Assembly: GCF_015234585.1 (NCBI RefSeq)
Contig: NZ_JADFCM010000001.1
Span: 434,001 to 498,000 of the forward strand
Origin: Pseudalkalibacillus hwajinpoensis
Lineage (GTDB): Bacteria; Bacillota; Bacilli; Bacillales; Guptibacillaceae
Reading direction: 5' to 3'
DNA length: 64,000 nt
A program made the translations under genes and the position numbers. Positions 16,522-25,865 of the stretch are shown here, piece after piece. The notes under the pieces are model-generated. The model did no database searches. It had not been told where the DNA came from and worked only from the letters and a program-made list of their open reading frames with translations. Each line of letters opens with the position of its first letter. The stretch's first letter is position 1.

Positions 16522-17673
16522 ATGGAGCACGCTAGAGTAGGTGTGATTGGTACGGGTTTAATAGGAACAGGCTTGATTAGACTACTAAGTAGACAAAAAG
16601 ATGTTAGTGTCTCTAATATCTTAACAAGAAGAAACACAGCAGAAATGGTAGGATACCCTTTACATGATCGGCTAACGAACTCAGTTGACGAGCTGATTCA
16701 GACTTCAGATCTGATCGTTGAATGTAGCGGCGATGTTATCTATGGTAGTGAAATAATCGAGAAAGCTATGGAAGCGGGCCTGCCTATCGTTACGATGAAT
16801 GCTGAGTTACATGTTACAACAGGGTCATATTTTGCTCGAAAAGGTTTCATTACTGAAGCTGAAGGTGATCAGCCTGGTTGCCTTGCAGCCCTTAATGAGA
16901 ACATAAGACAAATGGGATTTAAGCCAGTAGTTTATGGAAATATTAAAGGCTTCTTGAATACGAATCCGTCAAAGGAAGACATGGAGTTTTGGTCTAAGCG
17001 AAATGGCACAACTCTAGGAATGACAACCTCCTTTACAGATGGAACGAAGGTACAAATTGAACAGGCTCTTGTTGCAAATGGACTAGGGGGCACGATAGCT
17101 AGGAATGGTTTGCTAGGGTTTGCTTCGGATGATGCGAATGATGGAGGCGAGCAATTAGCGAGAGTGGCTGAAAGTACCAACATGCCAATTAGTGATTATA
17201 TTCTTTCATCCAAACTTCCTCCAGGAGTGTTCATTACTGCAACCCATGACGAAGGTCAGCAGGATACATTGCGTTATTACAAAATGGGTATGGGACCTTA
17301 CTATACTCTTATGACAAATTATCATTTATGTCATTTGGAAATACTTAAAACGATTAGACGGGTATTAGATGGTAAAGGGGTATTACTCAATAATAGTGAG
17401 CATCCTAAAGTAAGTGTTGCAGCAATCGCAAAAAAGAAGCTAGATGCGAATCAGTTTATCGAACAAGGCATTGGAAGTTTTGATGTTAGGGGAGAGGCGG
17501 TCTTAATTGAAGGGAATGAGAATCATATTCCAATTGGTGTCCTCCGTAACGCAAGGCTTAAGAGACCAATTGAAGAAGGAGAGATGATTCAATTCTCTGA
17601 TGTGGAAATCCCTGAAAGCATTGCCTTAAAAGCATGGAATAGTATATTGAAGAAGCAAATCACGCTTAAATAG
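16522..17673 (+). CDS. NAD(P)-dependent oxidoreductase with C-terminal SAF domain
   Basis: 383 residues. The N-terminal VGVIGTGLIGTGLIRLL is a Rossmann NAD(P)-binding loop like that of homoserine dehydrogenases. The middle carries TNPSKEDMEFWSKRNG and QIEQALVANGLG. The last 75 residues (from about ANQFIEQGIGSFDVRGEAVL) form a SAF-like domain, as in antifreeze/NeuB-related proteins. Proteins with this layout occur in O-antigen and capsule clusters, often near an LhgO-like oxidase. Their reaction is poorly defined. Starts at ATG 16522 after GGGGGGAAAG. No glycosyltransferase accompanies the set. Confidence 0.75.
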   Translation: MEHARVGVIGTGLIGTGLIRLLSRQKDVSVSNILTRRNTAEMVGYPLHDRLTNSVDELIQTSDLIVECSGDVIYGSEIIEKAMEAGLPIVTMNAELHVTTGSYFARKGFITEAEGDQPGCLAALNENIRQMGFKPVVYGNIKGFLNTNPSKEDMEFWSKRNGTTLGMTTSFTDGTKVQIEQALVANGLGGTIARNGLLGFASDDANDGGEQLARVAESTNMPISDYILSSKLPPGVFITATHDEGQQDTLRYYKMGMGPYYTLMTNYHLCHLEILKTIRRVLDGKGVLLNNSEHPKVSVAAIAKKKLDANQFIEQGIGSFDVRGEAVLIEGNENHIPIGVLRNARLKRPIEEGEMIQFSDVEIPESIALKAWNSILKKQITLK

Positions 17674-17718
17674 TTTAAGCATGAGAAGGGATGATAAGCT
17701 GGAAGGTGAAGATGTTGA

Positions 17719-18063
17719 ATGATAGGAAAAAATATCAAAAAGTACCGTCTTGCAAAAGGGATCTCTCTAACGGAATTAGCTGAGAGGTCAGGTGTTTCCA
17801 AATCATATCTAAACAGCCTTGAGCGCAACATTAAGAACAATCCCTCTATCAATGTCATCAACCGACTTGCGGACGTATTAGAAACAGATTTGAATGATAT
17901 ACTTGGAGCTGAAGCAACCGGGGATGTTCATCCAAACGATTTGGAAGGCTGGCAAAGATTCATTGAAGAAGCTAAGAAGGCAGGAATTGAACAGGCTCAC
18001 TTAAGTGAGTACAAAGAAGTTATTGCTTATATTAAATGGAAAAATAGACAGGATAAATCATAA
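17719..18063 (+). CDS. sinR: SinR-like biofilm master repressor
   Basis: 114 residues, close to the 111 of B. subtilis SinR and with the same two-part build. Residues 1-63 are an XRE helix-turn-helix (MIGKNIKKYRLAKGISLTELAERSGVSKSYLNSLERN) with the SinR-like KSYL recognition helix. Residues 75-110 (LEGWQRFIEEAKKAGIEQAH...) are the SinI/SinR-type dimerisation hairpin. It is preceded by GGAAGGTGAAG and lies 45 bases after the sugar genes, ending the operon that begins with a SinR-type operator, so autoregulation is likely. No separate sinI lies in the window; the antirepressor may be elsewhere. A SlrR-like paralogue is the main alternative. Confidence 0.85.
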   Translation: MIGKNIKKYRLAKGISLTELAERSGVSKSYLNSLERNIKNNPSINVINRLADVLETDLNDILGAEATGDVHPNDLEGWQRFIEEAKKAGIEQAHLSEYKEVIAYIKWKNRQDKS

Positions 18064-18080
18064 AACAAGGTTATTAACTG

Positions 18081-18123
18081 AAAGATGTCTTTTCTTTTAT
18101 ATATGAGAGAAGACGTCTTTTTG
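18081..18123 (+). terminator. Intrinsic terminator after the sinR-like gene
   Basis: AAAGATGTCTTTTCT pairs imperfectly with AGAGAAGACGTCTTT and is followed by TTG. It closes the 13596-18063 operon. Confidence 0.8.
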
Positions 18124-18327
18124 TTATGCAATATTTAATGAAATGAATCTGTTTAAATAAACGTTTGTTTAACCTTCTATAGCTATATTAGAAACATGAT
18201 TCGTCTTTCGGTTGCTATTTCAGTGAGTTAAGAGCCCTATTTTTCTAATAAGAGCCTGATATGTTTAAATAGCCCTTACTAATTCTCGTTTTCTAAATAA
18301 GATATATTATAAGAAAGGAGACAAGTT

Positions 18328-20472
18328 GTGAATTTGTTACCAGATTTTTCAAGCTATCAGTGGATCAAACATAGTCCAAATCGAATAAATGTAACTGGAA
18401 TGAATGAAGTAGTCATTAATGCTAATGCCCAGTGGCACGTGGTTGATATAATAATATCTGTTCAAGCAAATACTAATTATCATTTCAAAGTAGATAACCC
18501 CAATAATGGTAGTGTTTTTATTTTTGAAAGAAACAATGGCAAAGAGACTTATTTAGCTGGTTCTTCTGATTTAGAATTTACTACAAAGAATAATACAGAT
18601 AGTCTGCGGATTGGTGTATCTAACGGAGTTATTTCTACCGGTTCCTATTTATTTAGAAATTCTTTATTAGAAATAGTGAATACAAATAATGAACTTTTAC
18701 CAGAGCTTTCTAATAGTCAGTGGGTCAATAATAGTCCGTCACAAATATCAATCACTGCTCAGAATGAAATTACAATTCAACCGAAAGCACAATGGCATGT
18801 TTATGAGATCATTTTGGCAGTTCAGCCTTCTAGAACTTACTCATTAAGTGTAGAGAATTTGAATAATGGAACAGTCTTCATTTTTGAGCGAGACCAATTT
18901 AATAAAGAACAATTTCTAGCAATTTCATCAACGATTGAATTTGAAACGAAAAGTACTACAAAAAGTCTACGTATAGGACTGTCAAACGGTACAACTTCTT
19001 CGGGTAAATTTCTTTTTCGAAATGCAAGTCTTGTAGATAAAGTTGGCGATTCCACTCCACCACCCCCGCCTCCACCACCTCCGAATAATGAGCTGTTTAG
19101 TCATGGTGATTTAAAAGTAAGTAGTAATGGGCATTATCTCGTTCACCAAGATGAAACACCATTTTTCTTTATGGCTGACACATCATGGGAGTTATTTGCA
19201 AGAGCGACTAGAGAGCAAGTAGAAACTTATCTGCTCAATCGAAAGCAAAAAGGATTTAACGTTATTCAGGCGGTTGTTGTGTCACAGTTTGAAAGGTTTA
19301 ATGTCGCTCCAAATATTTATGGAGAAAAACCAATATTGAACAATAACTTCTATCAACCGAATGAAGCTTACTATCAAAACGTAGATTGGATTGTAAATAA
19401 GGCAGAGGAAATCGGACTCTACATTGCTATGCTTCCTATTTGGGGAAGTGCTGAATTAGAAGGACCAGCAAGGGGATTTCCAAATCCGATGTTAAATCCA
19501 GGAACAAACAATCAGGGGTTGCAAGAAGCGGAAAACAAAGCGTACTTCCACGGGAACTTGCTAGGAAATAGATATAAGAATAAACCAAACATCATTTGGA
19601 TGCTTGGAGGAGATACCGATCCAGTTAAACCAGGAGAATATGATTATATCTCCATTTATAGAGCGATGGCGAATGGCATTGTTGATGCAGATGGAGGACG
19701 CTTATTAAGAACGTATCACTCTGCAGGAAGTCCAACATCTAGATTCCTTCAAACAACGACTTTAGCAAATGGTGAAAAAATGATTGATTTTAATACGATT
19801 CAAACGACCTCTGTTTTTGATTTTCCAAATTATGTTCCAGTCTATAATGATTGGAAATTAACACCGCCTACTCCTACCTTGAATGCAGAGAACAGATATG
19901 AAGATTCTCCTAATAATTATACAGCAGGTAATCCACGCCTAACTGATTTTGATGTTAGGCAAGCACAATATTGGGCGTTATTCTCTGGTGCTTTTGGCAT
20001 CACTTATGGTCATAATGATATCTGGCAAATGTACGTGAGCGGACTTTACCCATCATGGACTGGGGCAAATACAAATTGGTACGATGAGCTAGATAGCCCA
20101 GGAGCTTTTCATATGTCATATCTCAAAAAATTAATGATAAGCCGTCCGATTTTAAGTAGAATTCCAGATCAAACAATTATTGCATCAAGTCAGCCATCTA
20201 CTGCTGGAGCATATATTGTAGCGACAAGATCTTCAGATGGAAGTTATGCATTCGTTTATTCCCCTTACGGCGGTACTGTATCAATCAATATGAATAAAAT
20301 CAGTGGTGGCACTGTAAAAGCGCAGTGGTATAATCCGCGAAATGGTTCGGTAACTTTAATCGGGACATATACTAACACCGGAACACGAAATTTTACTGCT
20401 CCAAGCTCTGGAAGAGGAAACGACTGGATTCTAATACTTGATGATAATTCCAAGAACTTCCCAACACCGTAG
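18328..20472 (+). CDS. DUF4038 glycoside hydrolase (apiosidase-like) with duplicated N-terminal beta domain
   Basis: 714 residues from a GTG 7 bases after AAAGGAG. Two tandem copies of a roughly 110-residue beta domain come first (LLPDFSSYQWI... and LLPELSNSQWV..., each containing AQWHV, VFIFER and SLRIG[VL]SNG). This looks like a carbohydrate-binding module. A run of nine prolines then leads to a TIM-barrel domain starting NGHYLVHQDETPFFFMADTSWELF, the DUF4038/GH140-like signature, with WMLGGD as a probable catalytic segment. The C-terminal 90 residues match the small beta domain usually attached. No signal peptide is visible, as in the protein at 10601. It is expected to act on a branched surface or plant polysaccharide. 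Confidence 0.82.
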   Translation: MNLLPDFSSYQWIKHSPNRINVTGMNEVVINANAQWHVVDIIISVQANTNYHFKVDNPNNGSVFIFERNNGKETYLAGSSDLEFTTKNNTDSLRIGVSNGVISTGSYLFRNSLLEIVNTNNELLPELSNSQWVNNSPSQISITAQNEITIQPKAQWHVYEIILAVQPSRTYSLSVENLNNGTVFIFERDQFNKEQFLAISSTIEFETKSTTKSLRIGLSNGTTSSGKFLFRNASLVDKVGDSTPPPPPPPPPNNELFSHGDLKVSSNGHYLVHQDETPFFFMADTSWELFARATREQVETYLLNRKQKGFNVIQAVVVSQFERFNVAPNIYGEKPILNNNFYQPNEAYYQNVDWIVNKAEEIGLYIAMLPIWGSAELEGPARGFPNPMLNPGTNNQGLQEAENKAYFHGNLLGNRYKNKPNIIWMLGGDTDPVKPGEYDYISIYRAMANGIVDADGGRLLRTYHSAGSPTSRFLQTTTLANGEKMIDFNTIQTTSVFDFPNYVPVYNDWKLTPPTPTLNAENRYEDSPNNYTAGNPRLTDFDVRQAQYWALFSGAFGITYGHNDIWQMYVSGLYPSWTGANTNWYDELDSPGAFHMSYLKKLMISRPILSRIPDQTIIASSQPSTAGAYIVATRSSDGSYAFVYSPYGGTVSINMNKISGGTVKAQWYNPRNGSVTLIGTYTNTGTRNFTAPSSGRGNDWILILDDNSKNFPTP

Positions 20473-20642
20473 AAATTAGTGATTTATTCGTAGTAGAGAA
20501 GCAATAGATGTAAACAATAAAAGAAAAAAGGCTAAAAATACTTTTATGTAGTTCAATTTATTTGGAGAAATATAGTGATTGATTTGTGATAAGAATTGTT
20601 AGAGACAATGAGATTTTCTTCAGAAAAACGCGAAGAAATTTC

Positions 20643-20690
20643 AAAAAACCAGGAGGCCATCTTATGTATGGTTCACCTGGTTTTTGTGTT
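20643..20690 (+). terminator. Intrinsic terminator after the DUF4038 gene
   Basis: ACCAGG...CCTGGT stem with an inner CCAT/ATGG pair and T-run. It shares its design with the terminators at 5041 and 24178. The rest of 20473-20740 holds no gene. Confidence 0.75.
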
Positions 20691-20740
20691 TTGTGTAATC
20701 AAGAGAGTTTATTGAACAAATAGTATTATATTATGACTTC

Positions 20741-22099
20741 CTACTTCGCATACGTCTCCTTAATAACCGGTACAGACAACGCCCCAACCACAAGTAACAC
20801 ACCTGAAAGCAAGATCATAAACGGCATAGAAGAGCCGATCAATGGAAATAAAACAAAGCTTAAGCATGATGCAATAATTTGCGGCAAACAAATACTACCG
20901 TTAAACAGCCCAAGATATGTACCCATATTCTTCCCTTTCAGCGCGTTCGTTAAGATCGTGAATGGGAAGGTCATCATCGCGGCCCAAGCGATTCCGATTA
21001 ACGTAAAGGAAATAATGAGTGCCCACTGATTGTGCACGAAGAAGACAGATCCAAATCCGATCCCACCTAGCAATAAGCTCATGGAGTAATAGAATTTGCG
21101 TGAGTTGTTTGGAATTCTGGATAACGCGAGAGACCAGAGTACGGCGCCAATCGACTGAACGGCTGTTAAAATCCCAAACCAGTTCCCGGCATCTTGATAA
21201 GCTGCGCTAGAAGGGTCGCTCGTATTCCAAACGTTTAACGCAATGGCACCGGTGCCATACGTCCACAAGTATTGAAAACCCATCCAGCAGAATAATTGAA
21301 CGAGTGTAACGGTCCAAAATACTTTTGGAGCGCTTCCAAGTAATTTGAAAATGTTTACCTTTTCTTTCGTTGATTCTTTCGAAATGCCGTGATAAATAGC
21401 AAACTCATCTGGTGTATACTCTTTTACTTTCCATACCGTTATCAGACTACAGAAGATAAGAACTCCTGCACCAACATAAAATGAAAGGACGACAGATTGT
21501 GGCACGACGCCTTTGGGTGCACTGTTTGAAACGCCGATAATCGTTAATAGAAACGGGAAAATACTAGCTAACACAGCACCACTATTTGATAAAAAGCTTT
21601 GGATCGAATACGCAAATCCTTTTTGTTCTTTGTTCACCATGTCTCCAACCATCATTTTAAATGGCTGCATCGCCATGTTTGATGAAACATCCATAAATAG
21701 AATGGCGATGGCTCCAAACGTCATCGCTGTGACTGCAGTAAATCCGAAACTACCCGAATTGGGCAAGAGACACATGACAATGACAGCAACTACAGCTCCA
21801 ACGAGTAGATAAGGAATTCGTCGGCCAAGCCCTGGAATCCAGGTCCTATCGGAAAAATATCCAACTAAAGGTTGTACAACTAATCCAGCGAGTGGCGGTA
21901 GGATAAAGAATAAACCGAGATTATGAGGATCTGCTCCTAAGGTTTGGAAAATGCGCCCCATATTCGCGCTTTGTAATGAAAAGGCCATTTGAACGCCTAA
22001 AAAACCGAAGCTAATTAACCAGATTGTAGTGAGCGGCAGTGCAGGTAATTCTTTTTGATATCGTTTTTCATTCGTTGTGGCAACTTGTTCTTGTAGCAT
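20741..22099 (-). CDS. MFS sugar transporter (SLC45/GPH-like, probably alpha-glucoside)
   Basis: 452 residues when started at the ATG complementary to 22097-22099, which has AGGAGGAAA directly upstream. Twelve membrane helices are seen. The loop after helix 2 (GYFSDRTWIPGLGRRIPYLLVG) is the MFS motif with the R-R-x-P-Y pattern of sucrose/maltose-proton symporters in the SLC45-like group. LacI-type operators GCAATCGCTTGC and GCAACCGCTTGC lie in the upstream region. This fits control by a maltose- or sucrose-responsive LacI-family repressor or CcpA. No glucosidase or phosphorylase gene is adjacent, so the substrate is inferred. Confidence 0.88.
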   Translation of the reverse strand: MLQEQVATTNEKRYQKELPALPLTTIWLISFGFLGVQMAFSLQSANMGRIFQTLGADPHNLGLFFILPPLAGLVVQPLVGYFSDRTWIPGLGRRIPYLLVGAVVAVIVMCLLPNSGSFGFTAVTAMTFGAIAILFMDVSSNMAMQPFKMMVGDMVNKEQKGFAYSIQSFLSNSGAVLASIFPFLLTIIGVSNSAPKGVVPQSVVLSFYVGAGVLIFCSLITVWKVKEYTPDEFAIYHGISKESTKEKVNIFKLLGSAPKVFWTVTLVQLFCWMGFQYLWTYGTGAIALNVWNTSDPSSAAYQDAGNWFGILTAVQSIGAVLWSLALSRIPNNSRKFYYSMSLLLGGIGFGSVFFVHNQWALIISFTLIGIAWAAMMTFPFTILTNALKGKNMGTYLGLFNGSICLPQIIASCLSFVLFPLIGSSMPFMILLSGVLLVVGALSVPVIKETYAK

Positions 22100-22146
22100 A
22101 ATTTCCTCCTGTATATGTATGGCGTATAAATAAGTGAACATAGATA

Positions 22147-22162
22147 ATGCAATCGCTTGCAT
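22147..22162. promoter_or_regulatory. LacI-family operator upstream of the MFS gene
   Basis: ATGCAATCGCTTGCAT has perfect 6-bp arms around TCGC and fits the LacI-family pattern GCAANCGNTTGC. It sits 48 bases before the start codon of the minus-strand transporter. Confidence 0.65.
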
Positions 22163-22348
22163 GAGAATTAAAAAATAAATGCTGTACTCGCGAATGGTTC
22201 CGATCAGCCTTCTGTAAAGTGAATTAGTCGTGATAACGCTTTAGTTATAAGCTTTATACCTCACTAGGATCGTGAAGTAGTAAAGGAATGCATCGTTAAT
22301 ATGATAAAGCGTTTTCTTTGAATAGTATATACTAACCTTTAATATTTA

Positions 22349-22362
22349 CGCAACCGCTTGCA
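22349..22362. promoter_or_regulatory. Second LacI-family operator in the divergent region
   Basis: CGCAACCGCTTGCA shares the core GCAANCGNTTGC with the site at 22147, about 200 bases away. The spacing would allow looping across the transporter promoter. It could also affect the divergent gene at 22492. Confidence 0.55.
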
Positions 22363-22491
22363 TTGATGTTATTGTGAAAAATAATGGTTTAATGTTAAAA
22401 CGATTTCTAAGCTGAACGTAATGAATTTGTAACTTTTACCTATTTTATCCGTATATAAAAGTGTAAATGTACAGGAAAGAAGGTTACGTCT

Positions 22492-24123
22492 ATGAAAAAG
22501 GTGCTATTTTTAGGCTTCTTTCTTTTTATCTTACTCATTCCTGTAAATGTATGGGCGGTTGAATTTTCAATTGAAGCGACCGATATCACTGCCCAACTAC
22601 ACGAGGACGGTCGGGTAGATGTAAAAGAAAGTCACACGTATGAATTTGATGGAGATTTTAACGGCATTACAAGGAGACTTATCTCGAAAGAAAAGACGAC
22701 AATTAAGAACTTCCAAGCTACTGAAAATGGGAAGGAACTTAAGGTAGAGAAAGATGGAGATGTTTATAAAGTATACCGTGGTGGCTCTGATGAAACTGTG
22801 ACTGTCGACATCACCTATACGATTACTAATGGAGTGGAACGATTCGAAGACGTCGCCCAGTTTTATTATCCTTTTTTTGACGAAAGCAATGAAACGACAT
22901 ACGAAAATATGACGATAACGGTTGTACCTCCCAAACCTGCTGATGTGAAGGCAGCGTACGGATATGATGAAGCTTATGATGCTGTTGAAACGATTGATGA
23001 GGGGACAGTCGTTTTCAATCTCGGGGAAGTATCGAGTGAGGAAAACGGCGATATTCGCGTTGCATATGATGCCTCACTTTTTTCAGAAGCAACTTTGACA
23101 GCTGAAATGCCAATGCTTGGTGACATTCTTGCTGATCAAGAGAAAACGGACGCGGAAGTAACTGCCGAAAGGGAGGCGAGAGAGCGTTGGGGTGGGGTTG
23201 CTCCTGTTATTGTTGGTGGATTGCTTCTAATTGTAATTGTATTGCTCGTTCAAGCAATCAGAAGAAAGAGGTTGACTGGGATTGAGATTGAACGGCAGAT
23301 TAGCGGAAATGGTCGCTTTCCAGATACAGAAATGAGCTTGCCTGCGATTCTATTGTTTACAGGAGGTAATCTTAAAGCATCAGCGGTTATTGCTTCGTTA
23401 CTTGAACTTGTTCGAAATGAAAATATCAAAAAGATATCAGATGAAGAGTTTGAACTAGTGAATAGAGATACTGATTTTAAGCATGAAACTAGATTAATCG
23501 AATGGCTATTTGATGATATTGCTTCAAGTCATATCTTTCACGTGAAGGATCTGGAAAGCTATGTGGAAGAGAAGAAAAATCATGAGAAATATCAAAGAAG
23601 CTTTTCAGGCTGGAAAGAAGCGGTACGGAGAGAGTATAAGCAGTATGATCTGACTGAAAAAGCAGTGAAAACCCGTTGGATTTCAGGATTAGCCGCACTT
23701 GGATCCTTCATAAGCATCTTCTTGTTTGCTTATCATGAACTGTTTCTCTGGATGCTTCTGGTTAGTTTGCTTTTCCTTTTCTTTCTTATCTTTCCCATCG
23801 CCTACCGACCGTTAAATGAAAAGGGAAGAAGAATTATGGAAACAGTGACGCCGCTAAAGGTCAGCGATCAATGGAAAGAGTGGGATCAGGATGAGCAAGT
23901 TCAGGCTCTTCTATACCAAATTGGAGCAGGGAAGCGAAAGATGTCCGCTCAATTTGCTTCTACGTCACAAAATAATGAGTGGATGATTTACCTACTTTTA
24001 GCTGAAACGTTTCAGTCAGGCTTTGAGAAAGCAGATCAACATACTGCCGTATCAGCAGCTGGTTCTAGCGGTGGCGGTGGATCAGGCGTAGGAGGTGGGG
24101 GAGGAGGTTCAGGGGCGTTTTAG
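22492..24123 (+). CDS. DUF2207 membrane protein with glycine-rich tail
   Basis: 543 residues. A signal peptide (MKKVLFLGFFLFILLIPVNVWA) leads into an extracellular beta domain of about 190 residues typical of DUF2207 (FSIEATDITAQLHEDGRVDVKESHTYEF). A membrane helix lies near residue 240 (VGGLLLIVIVLLVQAIRR), then a cytoplasmic domain, two more helices near 400-440 and a second soluble part. It ends in a Gly/Ser tail (about 20 residues, mostly glycine) characteristic of the family. The function of DUF2207/YciQ-like proteins is unknown. Single gene with its own terminator. Confidence 0.88.
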   Translation: MKKVLFLGFFLFILLIPVNVWAVEFSIEATDITAQLHEDGRVDVKESHTYEFDGDFNGITRRLISKEKTTIKNFQATENGKELKVEKDGDVYKVYRGGSDETVTVDITYTITNGVERFEDVAQFYYPFFDESNETTYENMTITVVPPKPADVKAAYGYDEAYDAVETIDEGTVVFNLGEVSSEENGDIRVAYDASLFSEATLTAEMPMLGDILADQEKTDAEVTAEREARERWGGVAPVIVGGLLLIVIVLLVQAIRRKRLTGIEIERQISGNGRFPDTEMSLPAILLFTGGNLKASAVIASLLELVRNENIKKISDEEFELVNRDTDFKHETRLIEWLFDDIASSHIFHVKDLESYVEEKKNHEKYQRSFSGWKEAVRREYKQYDLTEKAVKTRWISGLAALGSFISIFLFAYHELFLWMLLVSLLFLFFLIFPIAYRPLNEKGRRIMETVTPLKVSDQWKEWDQDEQVQALLYQIGAGKRKMSAQFASTSQNNEWMIYLLLAETFQSGFEKADQHTAVSAAGSSGGGGSGVGGGGGGSGAF

Positions 24124-24609
24124 AAAAAGCCCGCTGAAAAAGAAATCGTCTTTAAAATTAACTTACAAGATTATACAGAAAAACCAGGGGCTAATCTGTT
24201 AATTGATTAGTTTACCTGGTTTTTTTGTGGATTTTTGAAATTCATTTATTAACTTTCGTTTATCTGCTTTATGTGTTGAAAGACAAAAGAAAGATGGAGA
24301 TCACTTTTTAGCTACCTGAAACCGTAAAACCGGAACCCTTCCATTAACAATATGATAGCAAATCCTAATGACAACGAAGAAGAACACGGTGATGAAAGCA
24401 TTGAAATTTGCTTGGTGTTGAAGAAATCACAATCACCGTCAAATGTCCTTTTCTTTTTTATAACGATGTTAAAATCCCCCATGTAAATCGACCTATTTTC
24501 TCCATAACCCTTAGTCCAAACGTTTCGTTTTCGCCAGATTTAAAAGGGAAGGAGATGGAAATCGAGAATGACGGAGTGGTAGAGTCTTTAAAAACGGAGG
24601 AGGAATGAG
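24124..24609. other. Gene-free gap before the carboxypeptidases
   Basis: Apart from the terminator at 24178-24230 nothing is clearly functional. A 66-codon frame at 24408-24608 has no ribosome site and overlaps the strong GGAGGAGG site of the next gene, so it is not called. Confidence 0.5.
24178..24230 (+). terminator. Intrinsic terminator after the DUF2207 gene
   Basis: ACCAGG/CCTGGT outer stem and a perfect CTAATC/GATTAG inner stem, followed by seven T. Confidence 0.85.
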
Positions 24610-25797
24610 ATGAATCGAAAGAAAAAGGTAACGTTGTTGTGTAGCACGCTGATATTGACATCAGTATTTGCTAGCCCTACGATGGCAGCGCCGAACGCCA
24701 AACCAGTGCAAGCGCAAAGCCAAGAATACTCGATCTCTGGTTTTATTAGTCATGCGGAGCTAAGTAAAAAACTTCAGCAAATTGATAAAAGCAGTCAGGG
24801 ACAGGTTAATGTGGAGGTTGCAGGTTACTCCAATCAAGGCCGTGAAATTTATAAGGCGACAGTTGGATCGGGTGACAAAGTCATTTTAGTACAAAGCGAA
24901 ATTCATGGGAATGAAAAAACGGGTACGGCAGCACTATTGAATTTACTGCAGAAGCTTGGCTCGAATTCGCCAGAAGCAAAGAAAATCAGGAATGAAGTGA
25001 CGATTGTTGCCATGCCGATGGTGAACCCGGATGCGACAGAGTTAAACAGACGGGGAAATGATATGTCCTGGAGTGAAGTTGTGGAAGATTTCCCTCAGCT
25101 CGCTAGTGCGTTGCCATCCTGGAATTACTACACGTATACGAACCAATATTGGGATTATGATTCGAATCCGGGATTTGATGTGAACCGAGATTTTAATCCA
25201 AATCTTAACTATGTGCCACAACCTGAAGATTTTCCAAATAACTCTTCGAATCCAGGCTGGTACATTACTCCTGAAGCCCAAACGGTTCGTGATGTTTACA
25301 AAGGGTTGTTGAGTGAGTATGGAGTAGTCGATGTGTTCGTTGATTTGCATCATCAAGGCGAATATTTTGTTGAAGGCACAGATGATAAAGTGACGCTTTC
25401 GATTTCAGGGGATTTTGTTCCTGATCCTGAAAGTGAAGAAGGCTCGAAATACAGTGAGTATGCTGATACATATGATGGTGATTTTTCAAAGCAGTTAAAT
25501 GTTGCTGCATATAACGCTCTGCAAGAACGAGGGAATTCCCCATTTGATCATATTAGCCTGTATCCACAGAATCTTGATTTACCTGGTACTGCACTTGGTT
25601 CCTTTGCACTTAATGGAAGCGGCGCAGTGCTGTTTGAGGTAACTGGTCAAACGCAAAGCTATGGTCAGAAGGAAAAAGGAAGGCTGATTAAGGCCGTTGA
25701 AATTGGACTTAATGGCATTATTGACAGCGTAGTGAGCGAAGATGTTTATGAAATTGACCCTGAGGATTATGATAGCATCCCATTAACAGAACGATAG
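24610..25797 (+). CDS. Secreted M14 zinc carboxypeptidase
   Basis: 395 residues starting at an ATG behind GGAGGAGG. The signal peptide ends near ASPTMAAP. The zinc ligands of M14 peptidases are visible: HGNEKTG (His and Glu of H-x-x-E) near residue 100 and DLHHQG near 247. The substrate-binding NPD and VNRDF and the catalytic Glu in LFEVTGQTQ also fit. It removes C-terminal residues from peptides outside the cell, or may trim peptidoglycan-type peptides. A related gene follows 68 bases on, so the pair probably arose by duplication and is co-transcribed. Confidence 0.9.
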   Translation: MNRKKKVTLLCSTLILTSVFASPTMAAPNAKPVQAQSQEYSISGFISHAELSKKLQQIDKSSQGQVNVEVAGYSNQGREIYKATVGSGDKVILVQSEIHGNEKTGTAALLNLLQKLGSNSPEAKKIRNEVTIVAMPMVNPDATELNRRGNDMSWSEVVEDFPQLASALPSWNYYTYTNQYWDYDSNPGFDVNRDFNPNLNYVPQPEDFPNNSSNPGWYITPEAQTVRDVYKGLLSEYGVVDVFVDLHHQGEYFVEGTDDKVTLSISGDFVPDPESEEGSKYSEYADTYDGDFSKQLNVAAYNALQERGNSPFDHISLYPQNLDLPGTALGSFALNGSGAVLFEVTGQTQSYGQKEKGRLIKAVEIGLNGIIDSVVSEDVYEIDPEDYDSIPLTER

Positions 25798-25865
25798 TCC
25801 AGTTAGATACAGAGTTTTATAAGCGGAAACACAACCAATCATTGATGATTTAGAGGAGGATATAT

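Noticed and set aside
22299..22316. CcpA cre site (GATAAAGCGTTTTC) near the MFS transporter
   Set aside because: The left end fails the TGWAA part of the cre consensus. The two GCAANCGNTTGC sites are better explanations for control.
24408..24608. 66-codon frame before the first M14 carboxypeptidase
   Set aside because: It has no ribosome site, covers the non-coding leader and the strong GGAGGAGG site of the next gene, and resembles no protein.
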